Source: CAWATG01 sp963785035
GTDB taxonomy: Bacteria > Actinomycetota > Acidimicrobiia > IMCC26256 > CAWATG01
Assembly: GCA_963785035.1 (NCBI GenBank)
Contig: CAWATG010000001.1
Span: 62,001-126,000, forward strand
DNA length: 64,000 nucleotides
Reading direction: 5' to 3'
In this document: positions 60,853 to 64,000 of the stretch, piece by piece
How positions within the stretch are numbered: the first letter of the stretch is position 1
Layout of the letters: each line of letters begins with the position of its first letter
Notes under the pieces: model-generated
Told to the model about the DNA's origin: nothing
What the model saw: the letters and a program-made list of their open reading frames with translations, nothing else
The model's database searches: none
Made by a program: the position numbers and the translations under genes

Positions 60853-61962
60853 GTGTTCGTCGAGGTAGTGCGCCTCCTGATGGTGTTGCTGTTCACTGCG
60901 GCGGGGTTGTGGTCGGGTCGCGAGGTCTCGCTCGAGCTGGGCGCGCAGGCAATTGGCGGAATGCTCGGATGTCTTGTCGGCTACGTGCTGGGTGGCATCC
61001 TCGGGCGTTGGCTCCAACGAGCCGTGGGAATCGTGGAACGGCAGATCGATGACGTACCGGGCCCGACGGTGTTTGCCGGTCTGGTCGGGGGAGCCGTCGG
61101 CGGTTTCGCCGGAACGGTGCTCGCTGCGCCAACCCTGCTCGCGCTCGACTCGGGTATCGCCCTGCCGCTCATCGGGCTTTTCGGCTGGGTGTCGGCCTAT
61201 CTTGGCTATCGAGTTGCCGTGCACAAGAGCAACGAGCTCTTCGAGATGGTCGGCCTTTCAACTCGTCCGTTGGTCCGTGCAACACCGTATGACCGCCGGG
61301 ACGGCTTTGTCGTCGACACGTCCGCGGTCATGGACGGCCAATTGCTCCCGTTGGTGCGATCCGGTCTCCTCGAGGGCGATCTCCTCGTGCCCCGGTTCGT
61401 GCTCGACGAGCTGCAGGGAATTGCCGATTCACCCGACGCCACACGATCGCGCCGCGCCAAGCGCGGCCTGGAGATGTTGGATGTCATTCGAGGCGAGGCA
61501 CGCCTGTACGTGCTCGATGATGAGGTCCCCGAGGTCGTCGAGGTCGATGCGAAGCTCGTCGCGTTGGCGCGGCGTCTGCAGCTCCGACTCGTCACCAATG
61601 ACACCAACCTCGGTCGTGTCGCAGAGGTGCAGGGAGTCCCGACCACGAACCTGCGTCGCCTTGCCGCTGAGTTGGGGCCGGCCATTGTTGCCGGCGATGT
61701 GATCGAGGTCTCGCTCGAGCGTGCGGGCAAAGAGCCTGGCCAGGGTGTCGGGTTTCTCGACGATGGATCGATGGTTGTCGTCAATGGCGGTGATGAACTC
61801 GTCGGTTTGGGATCACGTCCGTTCGTCGTGTCCTCGGTGGTTCCCACCGCCGTTGGACGGATTGTGTTCGCGCGCATCGCGGGAGGCTCTGCCCCGGACG
61901 GTTCCAATGGCGTTGGCGTTGTCCCAGGCGCCGCAGAAGCCGTCGTCGGGCCATACTGCTAG
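60853..61962 (+). CDS. Membrane-anchored PIN-TRAM domain nuclease (YacL family)
   Basis: 369 residues from GTG 60853 (AAGGAG upstream). Four transmembrane helices (1-125), then a PIN domain with acidic ligands (FVVDTSAVMDGQ, LDELQGIAD, VDAKLVALA, VTNDTNLGRVA) and a C-terminal TRAM RNA-binding domain (AGKEPGQGVGFLDDGSMVVV). Probable RNase at the membrane; it often sits between carD and ispD in actinobacteria. Confidence 0.92.
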   Translation: MFVEVVRLLMVLLFTAAGLWSGREVSLELGAQAIGGMLGCLVGYVLGGILGRWLQRAVGIVERQIDDVPGPTVFAGLVGGAVGGFAGTVLAAPTLLALDSGIALPLIGLFGWVSAYLGYRVAVHKSNELFEMVGLSTRPLVRATPYDRRDGFVVDTSAVMDGQLLPLVRSGLLEGDLLVPRFVLDELQGIADSPDATRSRRAKRGLEMLDVIRGEARLYVLDDEVPEVVEVDAKLVALARRLQLRLVTNDTNLGRVAEVQGVPTTNLRRLAAELGPAIVAGDVIEVSLERAGKEPGQGVGFLDDGSMVVVNGGDELVGLGSRPFVVSSVVPTAVGRIVFARIAGGSAPDGSNGVGVVPGAAEAVVGPYC

Positions 61963-61964
61963 GC

Positions 61965-62681
61965 GTGAATCGGGTCGGGAATGCCGGGATCGTCGTCGCG
62001 GCCGGAAGCGGTGAGCGATTCGGTTCGGCCAAGCATCTCGCGTGCCTCGGAAACCGGCGATTGGTCGACATTGCCGTGGAGCGCGCTGCCCAGGCGTGTG
62101 AGACGGTGATTGTCGTGGTTGCCGAGCCGACAAGTTGGGACGGTGACACCTCCGTGGTGGTCGTGCGTGGTGGCGCGACTCGCTCTGCGTCTGTCCGGGC
62201 GGGCCTGGACGAAGTGCCGAGCAGTGCCGACGTCGTCGTCGTGCACGACGCGGCGAGACCGCTGGCGGACTTGGCGCTGTGGAGGGCGGTCATCGATGCG
62301 GTCCGTGCCGGAGCCGACGGCGCGGTGCCTGGCCTTCCCATGACGGACACGGTCAAGCGCGTCGATCGCTCCCGACCCATTGGCTTACCTGTCGTTGGCT
62401 CACATGTCGGTGGTTCACAGGTCGATATCCAACGTGTTGTGGCGACGGTGGATCGATCCGACCTGGTCGCGGTGCAGACGCCCCAGGCTTTCCGCACTGC
62501 AGCTTTGCGCGCGGCGCACGTTGCCGGTCACGATGCAACCGATGATGCAGCGCTGTTGGAATCCACTGGTGGTTTGGTTGTCGTGGTTCCCGGCGATCCG
62601 CGCAACCTGAAGGTCACCACGGCGTCGGATCTTGTGGTGGCGAACGCCATGGCCGAAACGATGAGCAAGAGTGCCCGATGA
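61965..62681 (+). CDS. ispD: 2-C-methyl-D-erythritol 4-phosphate cytidylyltransferase
   Basis: 238 residues from GTG 61965. CTP-binding VVAAGSGERFGSAKHLA (Gly-rich loop with the essential Arg/Lys), VVVHDAARPL, and VQTPQAFRTAALRAAH. A short extra stretch with two VVGSHV/GGSQV-like half-repeats (about 142-155) is an insertion next to the active site. MEP pathway step 3. ATGA overlap with ispF. Confidence 0.93.
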   Translation: MNRVGNAGIVVAAGSGERFGSAKHLACLGNRRLVDIAVERAAQACETVIVVVAEPTSWDGDTSVVVVRGGATRSASVRAGLDEVPSSADVVVVHDAARPLADLALWRAVIDAVRAGADGAVPGLPMTDTVKRVDRSRPIGLPVVGSHVGGSQVDIQRVVATVDRSDLVAVQTPQAFRTAALRAAHVAGHDATDDAALLESTGGLVVVVPGDPRNLKVTTASDLVVANAMAETMSKSAR

Positions 62682-63172
62682 GGACCCGTATCGGACTCGG
62701 TTTCGATGTGCATCCCTTCGGCGCCGATCGGGCGCTGGTGCTCGGTGGCGTGGCCATCGAGGGAATGGGTCTTGTCGGCCACTCCGACGCCGACGTCGTA
62801 GCGCATGCCGTCTGCGACGCGCTGCTGGGTGCTGCGGGACTCCCTGATCTGGGAACACAGTTCCCCGCAACCGATGACCGGTATCGGGATATCTCATCGA
62901 TCGAGTTGTTGGCCACGGTTGCGCGGCTCGTCTCCGAGGCAGGATGGTGGATCGGCAACGTGGACGTTGTCATCGCCGCCGAGAAGCCCAAACTTGCCCC
63001 GTTCTTGGCATCGATGGCAGCGAACCTTTCGGCTGCGATGGAGATTGCCCGCGAGCCGATGGGCGGGCCCCTGTGTGTTTCGGTGAAGCCCAAACGCGCC
63101 GAGGGGCTTGGTGCCATCGGGCGTGCAGAGGGAATAGCCGCCTGGGCAATCGCCTTGTTGGATCGCGGATAG
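62678..63172 (+). CDS. ispF: 2-C-methyl-D-erythritol 2,4-cyclodiphosphate synthase
   Basis: 164 residues. Zinc ligands in GLGFDVHPFG and the HSDADVVAHAV segment; DLGTQFPATDDRYRD and the C-terminal AEGLGAIGRAEGIAAWA. Trimeric. Translationally coupled to ispD. Confidence 0.96.
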   Translation: MRTRIGLGFDVHPFGADRALVLGGVAIEGMGLVGHSDADVVAHAVCDALLGAAGLPDLGTQFPATDDRYRDISSIELLATVARLVSEAGWWIGNVDVVIAAEKPKLAPFLASMAANLSAAMEIAREPMGGPLCVSVKPKRAEGLGAIGRAEGIAAWAIALLDRG

Positions 63173-63244
63173 GCGACGCCTCGACCTGGACTGGTGCTCC
63201 GCGAGATGCTGTCGCTGAGCGGGGGAGCCGAGATGGCGGCCCGG

Positions 63245-63250
63245 TAGCCT
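63245..63250 (+). promoter_or_regulatory. -10 box (TAGCCT) for cysS
   Basis: TAGCCT is 8 nt before GTG 63259, which fits the leaderless pattern and decides for GTG over ATG 63262. Confidence 0.4.
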
Positions 63251-63258
63251 TCGCCCCC

Positions 63259-64000
63259 GTGATGCGGATCCACGACTCCATGCTTGGACGAAAGGTTGAT
63301 CTTGTCGGGCGTCGACCCGGTGAGTTGAGCATGTACGTGTGCGGTCCGACCGTCTATGACGTGCCACACCTCGGCCACGGACGCACCGCAGTGGTCTTCG
63401 ACATGATGCGGCGGTATCTCGAATGGTCCGGTTTCGTCGTGACCTACGTCAGCAACGTGACCGATGTCGAGGACAAGATCATTGCCCGTGCCGAGCGCGA
63501 AGGAACGTCCGAAGATGCCGTGGCGCTCCGTTACGAGGACGAGTACTGGAGCCAGCTCGCCCGCATCAACGTGGCCAAGCCCGCAACGGTGCCCCACGCC
63601 ACGGAGTACATCGATGAGATGTTGGAGCTGATCGACGCGTTGCTTGCGCGCGGACATGCGTACCTCGTGCCGGGCCGCGGCGTGTATTTCGAAGTGTCGA
63701 CCTACGGTGACTACGGCACTCTGGCGCACCGCAACCTCGCCGACCTGCTCGAAGCTTCGGGCGCGCGGGTCGAGGTGGAAGAAGGCAAACGCAGCCCTGT
63801 CGACTTCGTGCTGTGGAAGGCGGCCAAGCCGGGTGAGCCGACGTGGAACTCGCCGTGGGGTCCAGGCCGGCCCGGTTGGCACATCGAGTGCTCGGCGATG
63901 TCGCTTCGCATCCTTGGTGATGGATTCGATCTCCACGGTGGCGGTGACGACCTGCGATTCCCACACCATGAGAACGAGCGTGCACAGGCAGAAGCAGCGG
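63259..64000 (+). CDS. cysS: Cysteinyl-tRNA synthetase, N-terminal part (cut by window edge)
   Basis: The frame from GTG 63259 (or ATG 63262) is open to the window end, ~247 codons. MYVCGPTVYDVPHLGHGR gives the first zinc Cys and the HIGH motif (HLGHGR), followed by YVSNVTDVEDKIIARAERE, the insertion region, GWHIECSAMS and the zinc site end LHGGGDDLRFPHHENERAQ. The KMSKS half lies outside. Charges tRNA-Cys. The mycothiol ligase MshC is a close paralogue, but a CysS assignment fits the ispD-ispF-cysS order. Confidence 0.92.
   Translation, partial: MMRIHDSMLGRKVDLVGRRPGELSMYVCGPTVYDVPHLGHGRTAVVFDMMRRYLEWSGFVVTYVSNVTDVEDKIIARAEREGTSEDAVALRYEDEYWSQLARINVAKPATVPHATEYIDEMLELIDALLARGHAYLVPGRGVYFEVSTYGDYGTLAHRNLADLLEASGARVEVEEGKRSPVDFVLWKAAKPGEPTWNSPWGPGRPGWHIECSAMSLRILGDGFDLHGGGDDLRFPHHENERAQAEAA

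Noticed and set aside
1..64000. CRISPR arrays, IS elements, prophage, rRNA
   Set aside because: No regularly spaced repeats, transposase, integrase or phage structural genes, and no rRNA sequence were seen.

Overview
The window reads as a chromosomal segment of a GC-rich actinobacterium, most plausibly class Acidimicrobiia. Evidence: the SigR/RsrA-type redox sigma pair, CarD, DisA, an actinobacterial tad locus with a DUF4244 pilin, a TopA with a Lys/Ala-rich tail, the surface repeats at the left edge (typical of Acidimicrobiia), and gene orders that from memory match Mycobacterium tuberculosis (HAD-tad-helicase-topA-holB; permease-trkA-trkA-OB protein; DUF2342-tilS-hpt-ftsH-folE-folP-folB-folK-DUF2520-panC-panD-coaX-lysS-clpC; radA, disA, carD, ispD, ispF, cysS). 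No phage, IS element, CRISPR array or rRNA was seen.

Layout. 0-5 kb: end of a repeat-containing surface protein, a long hairpin, NAD synthetase, a hypothetical protein, a group 2 sigma factor, a 24-residue membrane peptide and a HAD phosphatase. 5-12 kb: a seven-gene tad pilus operon converging on an MrfA-like helicase. 12-20 kb: an LCP protein and a lipoprotein, two TrkA/RCK proteins divergent from a KimA-like K+ permease, an OB-fold protein and a membrane pyrophosphatase. 20-26.2 kb: topA, an MFS exporter, tmk, holB and tRNA-Thr(CGT). 26.2-35.1 kb: an accessory catabolic cluster with a DUF3225/AtzH-like protein, a GntR/FCD regulator, a BMP-type ABC importer, a predicted biuret hydrolase, its catalytically dead paralogue and an amidase. 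35.1-39.5 kb: sigR-rsrA, a small lipoprotein, a DUF2342 metalloprotease, an orphan response regulator and tilS. 39.5-53 kb: hpt, ftsH, folate (folE, folP, folB, folK), pantothenate/CoA (panC, panD, coaX), NAD (nadB, nadC), lysS and a polyprenyl diphosphate synthase. 53-64 kb: clpC, a lipoprotein, radA, disA, a Crp-like regulator, carD, a PIN-TRAM membrane protein, ispD, ispF and the start of cysS.

The core genes form tightly packed operons with ATGA/GTGA overlaps. About a dozen genes have a TANNNT -10 box 6-9 nt before the start codon and no Shine-Dalgarno, the pattern of leaderless transcription. Nicotinate-to-NAD, folate, CoA and isoprenoid precursor synthesis are all represented. A DisA c-di-AMP cyclase lies on the same segment as candidate c-di-AMP-responsive K+ genes.

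Main oddities. (1) About fourteen single-base frameshifts break nine genes, including essential ones (topA, holB, tilS, polyprenyl synthase, nadB). Sequencing or assembly error is the simplest explanation, and frame-corrected coordinates are given. (2) Two pseudoenzymes sit inside operons: an isochorismatase-fold protein lacking all three catalytic residues beside the biuret hydrolase, and a dual-specificity-phosphatase-like protein with Cys replaced by His between folP and folB. (3) The biuret cluster couples a BiuH-like enzyme to a BMP/nucleoside-type importer.
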